A DNA stretch of 64,000 nucleotides from Athripsodes cinereus (GCA_947579605.1 OX388328.1:8907684-8971683), one strand, 5' to 3'. Positions 11,251 through 22,590 are shown, numbered from the stretch's first letter. Notes: a model not told the origin generated them from the letters alone. Numbers and translations are program-made.

Positions 11251-11639
11251 CTTTAATACTTCGTAAAAAAGAAAATACTGATACCTAAAGACCATTTTAT
11301 TTTATAAAATATTATTGAAAATTGTATTCTGTTTTACATTCTTGATGTGGATAAATTCTTCATTCTCGGAGCTACATTTTTGAAATTAAAATTTCTTATA
11401 AATTCTCACCTGTTGGAAATGTCGATATCTGAAACTGAGAGTGTGTTTATGGAGGTGGTTTGTTGATGGGAATGAATGTTTGGAGATGTACGTGTGTTTG
11501 TTTTTTCATCGCTTTGTCGTTGTTCCATTGTTTTTTCATTGTATTGCTATGATTGTATTTCATTTATTTCATTATAGAATGTTACATTACATAGAAAGTA
11601 TATTCAGCATTTCAGTTATCAATACATCCAAGTAAATAA

Positions 11640-11780
11640 CCACAATGAACACCAATTAGACTCCGTCTGGTGCCGACGGCTTCTCCACGCGGCCACGGAC
11701 CCTCCCAGGTCCGTATCGGGAAGACATGTTAAGATCATGTCTTCCCGATACGGACCTTCATGACTTGTCTAGTGGGAAGA
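11640..11780. repeat. GC-rich region with perfect 22-bp hairpin
   Basis: 11707-11728 ('aggtccgtatcgggaagaca' plus 'tg') pairs perfectly with 11736-11757 across the 7-nt loop 'ttaagat'. The surroundings are unusually GC-rich for this window. The hairpin recurs at 15342-15392 in the duplicate. Function unknown. Confidence 0.9.
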
Positions 11781-12632
11781 TATAATATTTCTAAACTTTG
11801 TAATATATATCTATTTTTGTGTGTAATTGCATAATGTTTGTAATATGTACTTAAGAATAAATAAATAAATAAATAAATAATAAATCTTTATCCTAAATAT
11901 TTAAAGTAATACAATATATTATGTTACTTATGACGTGGATACCTTTTTGTATCCGAGATTCTCATTTTAATCTATCTATTTATTTATACAATGAATTTCC
12001 TAAAATTGATGAATTGTACAAATATACAGGGTCTTTGAGGTGCTTTGGTACGTAAAAGACACTTCAATGTTGTGCAAAAATAAATGAATAAGAATACAAG
12101 TAGAACTGAAACAATCTATGTTTCGAAACTGTTTCATAGTTAATCCTTCATAAATAGACAATCAATTTTACATGAATCAATAGACATCACATAGTTACCT
12201 GTAGAAGTGTTATCGCGAGTACATGTGTCAAGCCACCTAAATAATTACATTCATCAAGTACAAGAACAGTTACCAGAACATGATACCTACTATGAAGGGA
12301 AAATGTAGTACCGCCTAATATATTACGTTATACTCGTATTATACGAAGCAAGTATCACCAAGTGATGATAACATGAGAATCCTATCCTATCCTATTTTAT
12401 CCCCTCATCCCACATCCCTTGAGGTGTATGCAGAGAGAGACGCATGAGATAACATGAGATGAGAGGGGTATAGCGTTACTGCACCAACAGCTAACAGGAT
12501 AAGTCTAGTAGCTTCCATCAGGTATTAAATTAATATTAGCAAAATGTAATGTGTAAGTGATTGCTTGTGCACTTTCATACCTCCATTTGTGTAACCGACT
12601 CTTACTAACATTCTGATTATTAACTACTACTA
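11781..12632. other. Unassigned, within duplication
   Basis: Has an (AATA)n run near 11856-11884 and an NLR-A-tail-like stretch near 12400-12455 ('cctcatcccacatcccttga'). No gene seen. Confidence 0.4.
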
Positions 12633-12720
12633 CTACTACTACTATACCATCACGGCATATCCCACAAGTGGGGTAGCCAGCAGATCAGCTGCACGTAAGA
12701 AACACGCAAACTGTCCTCCT
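12633..12720 (-). repeat. DR1 tail fragment
   Basis: (CTA)n, 'taccatcacggcatatccca', 'caagtggggtagccagcaga' and 'cagctgcacgtaa' are a clear DR1 end, truncated after 'ctcctcgtg'. Its (CTA)n tract is where the LINE integrated in the duplicate. Confidence 0.85.
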
Positions 12721-12788
12721 CGTGATTATTAAAACAATTAAAAATAACCTGTCCTTCAAGCGAAACTCCTGTCCTTGTGTGCTGGCCA

Positions 12789-12971
12789 TTTTTTTTTTTT
12801 TTAAAAGATATATCTGGGTTTTTGTTATAAACCCAAATACAACCTTATACACCTTTCACAGTAAGCTACTAAAAGCTTGTGTCGTGAAAGGGGAGTTTGC
12901 CGGCACCTGGTATCGAACCACGGACCCCTAGTTCACGAGGCCGAGACTTTACCTTCAGGCTACCGACGAAC
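12789..12971 (-). mobile_element. SINE-1 (tRNA-derived), copy in duplication copy 1
   Basis: Minus-strand order: 'gttcgtcggtagcctg', an A-box-like 'gcctgaaggtaaagtc', B box 'ggttcgataccagg', body 'cggcaaactcccctttcacg', a 'gcttttagtagcttactg' region, 'ttgtatttgggtttataac', then a poly-A tail (poly-T at 12789). Non-coding. tRNA parent not assigned. Confidence 0.85.
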
Positions 12972-13914
12972 TCTACCAACTATTGGACTACCAGTTTTCA
13001 TAATGAATATACGGGTCGTGTTCTCTGTGCCATAAGAATAAGTCATCTAGGGTTGATGGCATCCTGAAACTTATCACTGAATTATATATGTTAGGAATAT
13101 ATATACCTATATGGGATGTTTTACAAATACCTGCTTTCTATATCATTATAGAATACTGGAAAAATTACAGAAAAAAAGTGGAAGTAAAACTAAGGTTAGG
13201 CTTGTGAGGTGGCAAGATGGAATTAGTTGTGATGGATGTGGATGTTTGAATTGTATTTGGTTGTATATTATGCTTATTTGAGGAAATAAAGGAATTTGAA
13301 TTTGAAATGGTTTACAAAAAACACCACATTTAAGTCCTTTTCATCCGTTAATTTAAAAGCAGGGGCCGATTTCCCGAAAGTCAAATTCACGCAAATTCGA
13401 GAGAATCATTATTTATCAACTGGGTTCTTGGTTTTATTAATAAATTATAACTGAATTTATTTCAAAAAAGAAATATCAAACGGAAAATGGAGATTAAGTT
13501 ATTTTTGCCTCATTCGATACGAAATTAAACAGCTTAATATATCGTAGGTAAGCCGTAGTTGTTTTGCATATTATGCAGTAATAACACATTATGCCTGGTA
13601 ATACATTACGAGACGATAATGCTAATAACAATACAACGCGAGCTGCCCGTAAAAGCCACGATAACAATACAGCATGTATTAATAATACATACAAGCCTAT
13701 TATTACAGACAATATATACGATATATTCTGTAACAGGAATATGACAGTAATACCGCATATATACTTGATTATTGAGAACATTATATTGTATTGAAGTAAT
13801 CCTTTTCTAATAATACTGAGGCTATCGAGTTTATAATGCTAATAACATCGTTGTGTTCATTTATATCTGATATTATGACCTAAATAGTATTCCTGGGAAT
13901 TTAAACAGGAAAGC
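12972..13914. other. Unassigned, within duplication
   Basis: Overlapping open frames of 60-95 codons near 13494-13794 on both strands have no family signature and look like chance in AT-rich DNA. Confidence 0.4.
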
Positions 13915-14110
13915 TTATTTATTTATTACAATACATACAAAGAGTTGACAAAATATTAAAAAATATAAGAAAAAAAAGACACATTGATCTGGTCAGGCCA
14001 ACTCCCCGATTAAACGTGTCTACAGCATGCACGTTGAAACGATGTTATACAAAAAAGTAAATATAAGGGTAAAAATAAACCAATAGAGCCCGGCCGATGC
14101 AAGTCTAGTA
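13915..14110 (-). repeat. Family Z tail
   Basis: Begins at a T/A tract ('ttatttatttatt'), then 'agttgacaaaa', 'gatctggtcaggccaactcc' and 'cgtgtctacagcatgcac'. Shared with 18792-18987 (duplicate) and independently with 60787-61015. Read on the minus strand it ends in a (TAAA)n-like tail, as many LINEs do. Confidence 0.65.
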
Positions 14111-14189
14111 AACCAGACTCACATTACAGCACACAATAAATTATAAAAAGATAAAGCAGTTTAATTATAATTAGTAAACCTATAAACTT

Positions 14190-14345
14190 GACCTACAAGA
14201 ACTTTCAAGTTGGCCGCAACATACTTCCTGAACCCCGTTAAGAATCACCCCTTGAATAAACTATTCGAAAATAAGACCCTTATTTTGTACTACCACTGTG
14301 ACTGATGATGGCAGCAGAAGTTCTTGAAAGCTGGCTAGCGACTAA
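14190..14345 (+). repeat. Hammerhead-like motif of a Penelope-like terminal repeat (diverged)
   Basis: CTGATGA at 14302-14308 and GAAA at 14326-14329, then 'gctggctagcgac' and AATAAAA. The order matches the better-preserved motif at 50268-50320. A partial inverted copy ('caagaactttcaagttggcc') lies at 14202-14221. Known Penelope-like elements carry hammerhead motifs; membership here is inferred. Confidence 0.45.
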
Positions 14346-15039
14346 TAAAATTCAGTTAATAGAAATCATATTTACACTTGTAGGAAATGTCGCGATGATT
14401 ATTTTTTATGGCAATGCGTTTATTCGGTTCTCTCTGCCTTCACCCATGGGCATGACGTTCAATTAAAAAAAAATACCCAATCAATCAAATCACTTATTAT
14501 CCGATGAGAATGTTACACAGATAACCTATTAATATTACATTAACATTTTATACGTAATTTAATTCTCCACTAACAATCTTGTAATAAATAAAGAAAAGAT
14601 TTGTGAATACCATTGGATACAGTTGATACAAGATACATATATGTATCTACATACTATCTAATTACTTCCTGTGCTTACTGGGTGTCACCAGAAGGGTTCA
14701 AGTGTTGTATCATAGCCATATGGTTTCCTGTAGGAGTCATGGGAACGTTTACTTATTATTTTTAACTAGTTGTTATTCTATTTTGTTAGTCATTCAACAA
14801 ACGCGAGAACATTAATATTTGAAATAGATATTCATAGTTTAACCGAAGAAAATATTTTGTGTACAGTCTCTCAAGTTTACAATAATTGAAATATATAAAC
14901 TTCGAATTCTTCTAGCAACATTCTACGACTTCTATGTCTTATCTAGATGCGAGTTAAATTGCACTACTTATTTGAAAAAGTTAGCTGTCTATTTTTTATA
15001 GCAAGGAAAACATCTCCCACTCATTTTTAATGCTTTTGA
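14346..15039. other. Unassigned, within duplication
   Basis: AT-rich; nothing recognised. Confidence 0.4.
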
Positions 15040-15174
15040 GTGTTCTATAAGAGGAGAGTGTTAAAAAAAAATTAGAACATTTCACAACTTAAATTCAGCG
15101 AAGAGGTTTGTCACTAATCCTGGATGTCTTAATTTTTTTTTGCGCGGAGAGGACAGCTTGCATGTTTATTACAT
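15040..15174 (+). repeat. DR1 truncated at the duplication junction
   Basis: DR1 body up to 'cttgcatgtttattacat'. The expected 'gcagctggtctgctgg' is replaced by the start of duplication copy 2. The same DR1 is whole at 19917-20092, which identifies this as the rearranged end. Confidence 0.9.
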
Positions 15175-16267
15175 TGTATTGCTATGATTGTATTTCATTT
15201 ATTTCATTATAGAATGTTACATTACATAGAAAGTATATTCAGCATTTCAGTTACCAATACATCCAAGTAAATAACCACAATGAACACCAATTAGACTCCG
15301 TCTGGTGCCGACGGCTTCTCCACGCGGCCACGGACCCTCCCAGGTCCGTATCGGGAAGACATGTTAAGATCATGTCTTCCCGATACGGACCTTCATGACT
15401 TGTCTAGTGGGAAGATATAATATTTCTAAACTTTGTAATATATATCTATTTTTGTGTGTAATTGCATAATGTTTGTAATATGTACTTAAGAATAAATAAA
15501 TAAATAAATAAATAATAAATCTTTATCCTAAATATTTAAAGTAATACAATATATTATGTTACTTATGACGTGGATACCTTTTTGTATCCGAGATTCTCAT
15601 TTTAATCTATCTATTTATTTATACAATGAATTTCCTAAAATTGATGAATTGTACAAATATACAGGGTCTTTGAGGTGCTTTGGTACGTAAAAGACACTTC
15701 AATGTTGTGCAAAAATAAATGAATAAGAATACAAGTAGAACTGAAACAATCTATGTTTCGAAACTGTTTCATAGTTAATCCTTCATAAATAGACAATCAA
15801 TTTTACATGAATCAATAGACATCACATAGTTACCTGTAGAAGTGTTATCGCGAGTACATGTGTCAAGCCACCTAAATAATTACATTCATCAAGTACAAGA
15901 ACAGTTACCAGAACATGATACCTACTATGAAGGGAAAATGTAGTACCGCCTAATATATTACGTTATACTCGTATTATACGAAGCAAGTATCACCAAGTGA
16001 TGATAACATGAGAATCCTATCCTATCCTATTTTATCCCCTCATCCCACATCCCTTGAGGTGTATGCAGAGAGAGACGCATGAGATAACATGAGATGAGAG
16101 GGGTATAGCGTTACTGCACCAACAGCTAACAGGATAAGTCTAGTAGCTTCCATCAGGTATTAAATTAATATTAGCAAAATGTAATGTGTAAGTGATTGCT
16201 TGTGCACTTTCATACCTCCATTTGTGTAACCGACTCTTACTAACATTCTGATTATTAACTACTACTA

Positions 16268-16282
16268 CTACTACTACTATAC
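16268..16282. other. Target-site duplication, left
   Basis: CTACTACTACTATAC, identical to 17510-17524 and present once (12633-12647) in the empty copy. Confidence 0.93.
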
Positions 16283-17390
16283 AAACAGATACTGGTCTAA
16301 TAAGCCTACTCCTCACCTATGCAATAGTATAAATAAATATAATGTTTCATTCAACATAAAACAGTTTCCGTTCCCTTCACCTTTTTACGATTCCGCATTT
16401 GAACTTCTACAATTTATGCCTAATGTGATTGATAACATAGGATTGAACAAATATACTAAATTATCTGAAGAATGCATGAATCGAAATTTTCTTTCCATAG
16501 TGGCCGACAAGTGGCCTAATCACGTAACGATATTTACAGATGGTTCAAAGCTTTCTGCAAGTGAAAGCACTGGAGCTGCAGCCCTCATACCTTCTCTAAA
16601 TATTTCCTCTCAATTGAAATTGACATCTAAATCAGTTTTCACGGCGGAATGCGCTGCAATAATTGAAGCCTTGTGTCTATCAAATACGCATAATATCATG
16701 AAATGCGTCATTTTTACTGACTCTCTGTCTCTTGTTCAAACTCTTATGTCCCCTTCTTCGACTCTCAGTGATAATCCGAATATTATGCGCATTAGAAACC
16801 TTATGTACTATCGATCCTTATCCAATCAAGATACCATTATCGCATGGATTCCGGCACATTGTGGTATCCGCCACAACGAATCTGTCGATGAATTGGCTAA
16901 AACTGCTTGCACCCTCGGAACAACGATGGAAGATTTCATCCTTCCAGACGATGACATAAAGCGAACCGTAGAAGCTGATGCTCGTAAAAAGTGGAGTGAA
17001 TTGTGGATGGACGTATCACTCATAAAAGGAAAAAGATATAGGTCGATCCAGGTCCAAATCGCAAGAAAACCTTGGTTCCACAAATCGAAATTCAACAGAT
17101 CTGAAATTACTGCCATATGTCGAATGCGATTTGGACACTGTAGACTGGACGCTCATCTTTTTAAAATCCAACTTGTTGAAAGCCCATACTGCGAGTGCGG
17201 CCTGGACGAGGAGACGCTTGACCATGTTTTCCTGGGGTGCCCTATCAGGGATGCATATGATGTTTTCGTTGATGCTCTTCAGAACGATTGCCAATTTCCT
17301 TTGAATATTGAATCATTGCTGAGTATGACATCCGAATCAATCCATTTGTCCCTTCTCAAATCAATGAAAGCCAATTTTATTATTCTGTGA
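16283..17390 (+). pseudogene. LINE ORF2 C-terminus: RNase H domain and terminal CCHC motif
   Basis: The frame is open from the insertion junction to a TGA at 17388. The first Met is at 16416, but the real protein began upstream of the truncation. Residues from that Met: RNase H catalytic set D42 (TDGSK), E78 (TAECA), D102 (FTDS) and D158 (VDELAK), with H148 in WIPAHCG. C259, C261, H270 and C275 form the terminal CxC-H-C cluster (SPYCECG...HVFLGC). RNase H would remove RNA from RNA/DNA hybrids during retrotransposition. An RNase H after the reverse transcriptase points to the I group of LINEs (I, LOA, Ingi, Nimb and relatives). The reverse transcriptase and endonuclease are absent, so the copy cannot move itself. 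No stops or frameshifts. Confidence 0.92.
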
Positions 17391-17476
17391 TGACTATCTT
17401 CTTGACTATTTAACTATACCTTGAGACTGTTTTTGGCACAAATCATCCTCGTAGGATGCTATGCCATAAATGAAGG

Positions 17477-17509
<33 letters not shown>
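17391..17509 (+). other. LINE 3' UTR with terminal hairpin and poly-A
   Basis: 17435-17465 folds as GGCA...CATCCT-cgt-AGGATG...TGCC, followed by 'ataaatgaagg' and A33 (17477-17509). The same hairpin precedes an A-rich run at 4589-4632, so it is a family feature and may be the site recognised by the element's reverse transcriptase. Confidence 0.8.
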
Positions 17510-17511
<2 letters not shown>

Positions 17512-17597
17512 ACTACTACTATACCATCACGGCATATCCCACAAGTGGGGTAGCCAGCAGATCAGCTGCACGTAAGAAACACGCAAACTGTCCTCCT
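17510..17597 (-). repeat. DR1 tail fragment, duplicate
   Basis: Duplicate of 12633-12720. Its (CTA)n start doubles as the right target-site duplication of the LINE. Confidence 0.9.
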
Positions 17598-17665
17598 CGT
17601 GATTATTAAAACAATTAAAAATAACCTGTCCTTCAAGCGAAACTCCTGTCCTTGTGTGCTGGCCA

Positions 17666-17848
17666 TTTTTTTTTTTTTTAAAAGATATATCTGGGTTTTT
17701 GTTATAAACCCAAATACAACCTTATACACCTTTCACAGTAAGCTACTAAAAGCTTGTGTCGTGAAAGGGGAGTTTGCCGGCACCTGGTATCGAACCACGG
17801 ACCCCTAGTTCACGAGGCCGAGACTTTACCTTCAGGCTACCGACGAAC
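17666..17848 (-). mobile_element. SINE-1, copy in duplication copy 2
   Basis: Offset 4,877 from the copy at 12789-12971, with no difference seen by eye. Not an independent insertion. Confidence 0.85.
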
Positions 17849-18791
17849 TCTACCAACTATTGGACTACCAGTTTTCATAATGAATATACGGGTCGTGTTC
17901 TCTGTGCCATAAGAATAAGTCATCTAGGGTTGATGGCATCCTGAAACTTATCACTGAATTATATATGTTAGGAATATATATACCTATATGGGATGTTTTA
18001 CAAATACCTGCTTTCTATATCATTATAGAATACTGGAAAAATTACAGAAAAAAAGTGGAAGTAAAACTAAGGTTAGGCTTGTGAGGTGGCAAGATGGAAT
18101 TAGTTGTGATGGATGTGGATGTTTGAATTGTATTTGGTTGTATATTATGCTTATTTGAGGAAATAAAGGAATTTGAATTTGAAATGGTTTACAAAAAACA
18201 CCACATTTAAGTCCTTTTCATCCGTTAATTTAAAAGCAGGGGCCGATTTCCCGAAAGTCAAATTCACGCAAATTCGAGAGAATCATTATTTATCAACTGG
18301 GTTCTTGGTTTTATTAATAAATTATAACTGAATTTATTTCAAAAAAGAAATATCAAACGGAAAATGGAGATTAAGTTATTTTTGCCTCATTCGATACGAA
18401 ATTAAACAGCTTAATATATCGTAGGTAAGCCGTAGTTGTTTTGCATATTATGCAGTAGTAACACATTATGCCTGGTAATACATTACGAGACGATAATGCT
18501 AATAACAATACAACGCGAGCTGCCCGTAAAAGCCACGATAACAATACAGCATGTATTAATAATACATACAAGCCTATTATTACAGACAATATATACGATA
18601 TATTCTGTAACAGGAATATGACAGTAATACCGCATATATACTTGATTATTGAGAACATTATATTGTATTGAAGTAATCCTTTTCTAATAATACTGAGGCT
18701 ATCGAGTTTATAATGCTAATAACATCGTTGTGTTCATTTATATCTGATATTATGACCTAAATAGTATTCCTGGGAATTTAAACAGGAAAGC
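17849..18791. other. Unassigned, within duplication copy 2
   Basis: Repeats 12972-13914. One of the four noted substitutions is here (18458). Confidence 0.4.
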
Positions 18792-18987
18792 TTATTTATT
18801 TATTACAATACATACAAAGAGTTGACAAAATATTAAAAAATATAAGAAAAAAAAGACACATTGATCTGGTCAGGCCAACTCCCCGATTAAACGTGTCTAC
18901 AGCATGCACGTTGAAACGATGTTATACAAAAAAGTAAATATAAGGGTAAAAATAAACCAATAGAGCCCGGCCGATGCAAGTCTAGTA
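18792..18987 (-). repeat. Family Z tail, duplicate
   Basis: Duplicate of 13915-14110. Confidence 0.65.
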
Positions 18988-19066
18988 AACCAGACTCACA
19001 TTACAGCACACAATAAATTATAAAAAGATAAAGCAGTTTAATTATAATTAGTAAACCTATAAACTT

Positions 19067-19222
19067 GACCTACAAGAACTTTCAAGTTGGCCGCAACATA
19101 CTTCCTGAACCCCGTTAAGAATCACCCCTTGAATAAACTATTCGAAAATAAGACCCTTATTTTGTACTACCACTGTGACTGATGATGGCAGCAGAAGTTC
19201 TTGAAAGCTGGCTAGCGACTAA
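19067..19222 (+). repeat. Hammerhead-like motif, duplicate
   Basis: Duplicate of 14190-14345; CTGATGA at 19179-19185 and GAAA at 19203-19206. Confidence 0.45.
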
Positions 19223-19916
19223 TAAAATTCAGTTAATAGAAATCATATTTACACTTGTAGGAAATGTCGCGATGATTATTTTTTATGGCAATGCGTTTAT
19301 TCGGTTCTCTCTGCCTTCACCCATGGGCATGACGTTCAATTAAAAAAAAATACCCAATCAATCAAATCACTTATTATCCGATGAGAATGTTACACAGATA
19401 ACCTATTAATATTACATTAACATTTTATACGTAATTTAATTCTCCACTAACAATCTTGTAATAAATAAAGAAAAGATTTGTGAATACCATTGGATACAGT
19501 TGATACAAGATACATATATGTATCTACATACTATCTAATTACTTCCTGTGCTTACTGGGTGTCACCAGAAGGGTTCAAGTGTTGTATCATAGCCATATGG
19601 TTTCCTGTAGGAGTCATGGGAACGTTTACTTATTATTTTTAACTAGTTGTTATTCTATTTTGTTAGTCATTCAACAAACGCGAGAACATTAATATTTGAA
19701 ATAGATATTCATAGTTTAACCGAAGAAAATATTTTGTGTACAGTCTCTCAAGTTTACAATAATTGAAAGATATAAACTTCGAATTCTTCTAGCAACATTC
19801 TACGACTTCTATGTCTTATCTAGATGCGAGTTAAATTGCACTACCTATTTGAAAAAGTTAGCTGTCTATTTTTTATAGCAAGGAAAACATCTCCCACTCA
19901 TTTTTAATGCTTTTGA
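19223..19916. other. Unassigned, within duplication copy 2
   Basis: Repeats 14346-15039. The substitutions at 19769 and 19845 are here. Confidence 0.4.
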
Positions 19917-20092
19917 GTGTTCTATAAGAGGAGAGTGTTAAAAAAAAATTAGAACATTTCACAACTTAAATTCAGCGAAGAGGTTTGTCACTAATCCTGG
20001 ATGTCTTAATTTTTTTTTGCGCGGAGAGGACAGCTTGCATGTTTATTACATGCAGCTGATTTTCTGACTACCCCACTTGTAGAGTATCTATT
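19917..20092 (+). repeat. DR1 copy spanning the right end of the duplication
   Basis: The body is inside the duplicated segment. The last ~40 bp ('gcagctgattttctgactac', 'cccacttgtagagt') continue past it. This shows the original, unrearranged state of the right boundary. Confidence 0.85.
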
Positions 20093-20835
20093 GAAATAAC
20101 CAATGTGCATATTGTGTGCTATCAGTGCAATGAAAAAAAAATGTAATTCAGGATGGGAACGAATACCTGCCTTACAGAACACACGAAAACTTACAAAAAA
20201 TAGTGAAAACTCTACAGCTGAGATGTACAATTACATGTGCATAGATAAAAACAACGAGATACGTAATATGTTTTTCATGCAAAGAATGGGAAAGTTTATC
20301 GCATAAAGGCAATAAATTCCAATTAGGTACCTATATTATGTATCGTGTCACACTCTCCTCGAATATTCTCAACACATATCGTAACTATTTATAGAATATA
20401 AAATTTCCGAAATTTAAAATTTACATTGCAATTCTACACCTCATGAAAAAGTGGTAGAATATTCATACAAACGTAATATAAAATAAACATTCGTACAGAG
20501 GGTTAGTGGAAAAATAATATAAAAAAATAAACTGCTAGTCCCCCATTGTAAACACAATATGCCGTTTGTTTGAATATCATAATAAGAATAAAAATAAATA
20601 TGTGTAGATATCGGAGCGATGTAACACTATGTCACAAGACATCATTTTTCAGAACAGACAGTTTTATTTTTAATTAATTTATTCTTTATGTCATGACAAT
20701 AAATACCTAAAATAATTAATTACAAAAATGAGCAAACCAATCAATATCCATTTCTTGCTAACTAATTAACAGAAATTTGAGGTTCTTTATTTAACAAAAA
20801 ATGAAGAAGGAAATAAATGTTAAATAGTTGGTGGA
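20093..20835. other. Unassigned spacer
   Basis: AT-rich; nothing recognised. Confidence 0.4.
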
Positions 20836-20945
20836 GCCTGAGAAAATATTGATGGACTGCATCCTTGTGGAAAAACAACAAGCAGACATTCTAACTAAAG
20901 GTTGTCTCCGGAAAGACTGACTAGTTTGAAGAAAAGAATTGGAAT
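20836..20945 (+). pseudogene. Ty1/copia RNase H C-terminal relic
   Basis: One frame reads VEKQQADILTKGCLRKD followed by a stop and RKELE-like residues. The 'K-ADILTK-L---' string is typical of the end of copia RNase H. About 35 residues survive. No LTR or primer site was found near it. Confidence 0.65.
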
Positions 20946-21599
20946 TTTCAAAAATTTGAGTTATAATATGTGACGAGATGGTATTTTTTTAATACGGCTG
21001 TTCAAGTTTTTTTTTAAAATTACATTTGCTTCTTAAATGCTTGTTAAAACAAAACTCCTGAGAAAAAAATGATTTTAGGTAATTGCTAATAACTTCAGCT
21101 TACAATAAAAAAACCCCAAACAATGTCAAGTTAAAAAGGCGTCATTAAAATGTTATTTTCTTTTAAAATTGTCAACAACTTATCTATGAATATCACAAAA
21201 TACATACAACGTATTTTCAAAACAGAAAATTTGACATACTGTAGTTTCGATTCGAACTGCAGATATGTACAACTAAAAAACAGTAATATTAATAATATAA
21301 AGTTAGGGTGGTTTTTATTTATTTATTTGTTTAGGGGTGAGTTTGTGTATATGTGCGTTGAGTTTTAGAGTTAGTCTTAATTTTACACTACCCCTGTTGC
21401 AGTTGCAAAGAGGCAGGTGTCAACAATATGAAAAAATAAAAATGGAATCTTTCTCCATCACAATGACCTGTCATTGTCAAACAATAGGTTGACCAGAAGA
21501 ATTGGTCAATTGGCTTAAATAAATCTGCCTTTAATTCAAACTTGTTTTCGTTCAATGTAATTTTTTTTGTGGAGCCTGCGTTAAAATGAATCTAGGTTA
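20946..21599. other. Unassigned spacer
   Basis: AT-rich. A 72-codon frame at 21150-21368 shows no motif. Confidence 0.4.
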
Positions 21600-21712
21600 A
21601 ATGTAATATTTTTATTTTCTTGACACCCAGAGAACGACTTGTATGTTTATATCATGCAGTTAGTTTACTGTTTAGCTCGCATATAACAGATGCTGTGATG
21701 GCATTATAGATA
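21600..21712 (+). repeat. DR1 copy, diverged
   Basis: 'ttgacacccagagaacgact', 'tgtttatatcatgcagtta', and a tail like 'gctgtgatggcattatagat'. Confidence 0.6.
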
Positions 21713-21752
21713 AATAAATCGAGTTTACTTTAAGGCATAAAATTTACTACAA

Positions 21753-21840
21753 TCTATATATAAAATGTTTACTTAGATAATCTGGGGTTTTTCGTGCAAA
21801 AACCACCAAACTAGGCATAAACTTTTATTTTACACCCGAT
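21753..21840 (+). mobile_element. Helitron-like 5' end (tentative)
   Basis: 'tctatatataaaatg' followed by a 'cgtgcaaaaaccaccaaact' segment resembles the 5' ends of insect Helitrons (TC followed by TATATAAAA). No matching 3' hairpin plus CTAG was found downstream. Confidence 0.3.
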
Positions 21841-22021
21841 TTGGAGCAGCCTGAAAACAGAAGCGATAGACAATAGGGATCTTTGAAGGAAGTATCGTGG
21901 ATTAGTCGTGTGCTAAATCCAAACAATTATATATGATGATGAAGTATCAACGTTTTAATTTAATAATTGTTTTCGTGTTGCTTAATTTAAAAAAAAAAAA
22001 AATTAAATAATGTCTTTAATT

Positions 22022-22590
22022 TCCACCCGGCAAAGAATTGTTCTCTCGGCAAATGAATGTTTTCAAGTGTCTTAAAAAGCAGGTGTTTGAAAAAATAAAA
22101 ACATCTTACATCTAAATTCAGCGATGAGATGATGCCTCTATTTTTGGTTGGCACGGAGTTGGCAGTTGGAGGACAGGTTGCATATTTTTTTTTTATTACA
22201 CTAATAATTTACAAATCTTATACATATTTTCATTGATGCTGCCCAACTAGGTATAACCTGTTCTAGGGCAAAAATCTCACAAACATATCAATCATATTGA
22301 AACATATACACAATCACAAAAAGCATTCATCTCCTATATTAACACAATCACATTCATAACAAGAAAAACACTGCTGTAAACTTTCCATACATGAAACAAC
22401 ACACAAACAAACCATTTCTCCATATAAAACCAGAAAAAAAAAACAACATATCCCTCAACCACACACATCACAAATCCCACACCACATACTAACACTCGTA
22501 TATCAGCCCACATAAAACACAAAACAGATCATGGAACAAATCATGCAGCTGGTCCGCTGGTTTCCCCACTTGTGTGGTATGCTGTGATTA
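22022..22590 (+). repeat. DR1 copy interrupted by ~345 bp
   Basis: The body (22022-22190: 'cacccggcaaagaattg', 'agcaggtgtttgaaaa', 'ttcagcgatgag', 'ggcacggagttgg') stops at a T-run. The tail resumes at 22541 with 'catgcagctggtccgctggt' and 'ttgtgtggtatgctgtgat'. The intervening A/C-rich 22195-22540 is an unidentified insert. Confidence 0.75.

Larger units (their letters stand above)
11537..15171. repeat. Tandem segmental duplication, copy 1 (3,635 bp)
   Basis: The segment recurs immediately downstream (offset 3,635 on its left part, 4,877 on its right part). I spotted only four substitutions by eye: 11619/15254, 13581/18458, 14892/19769 and 14968/19845. The junction at 15172-15174 is a 3-bp 'cat' shared by both ends. 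It contains a 22-bp hairpin, a SINE-1, a family Z tail and a hammerhead-like motif. Either a very recent tandem duplication or two haplotypes joined in assembly. Confidence 0.95.
16283..17509 (+). mobile_element. 5'-truncated I-group LINE insertion (NLR-G)
   Basis: 1,227 bp bounded exactly by a 15-bp target-site duplication. It has a truncated 5' end, the 3' part of ORF2, a short 3' UTR with hairpin and 33 A residues. This is the classic product of target-primed reverse transcription. The ORF is intact to its stop and copy 1 of the duplication lacks the insert, so it is young. Confidence 0.93.
15172..20051. repeat. Tandem segmental duplication, copy 2, split by a LINE
   Basis: 15172-16282 matches 11537-12647, and 17510-20051 matches 12633-15174. 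The 15-bp overlap CTACTACTACTATAC occurs once in copy 1 and on both sides of the LINE in copy 2, so copy 1 represents the empty site. Confidence 0.95.

Noticed and set aside
13494..13794. Overlapping ORFs on both strands, also at 18371-18671
   Set aside because: The second set is only the segmental duplicate, so its conservation is not evidence of selection. No domain is recognisable.
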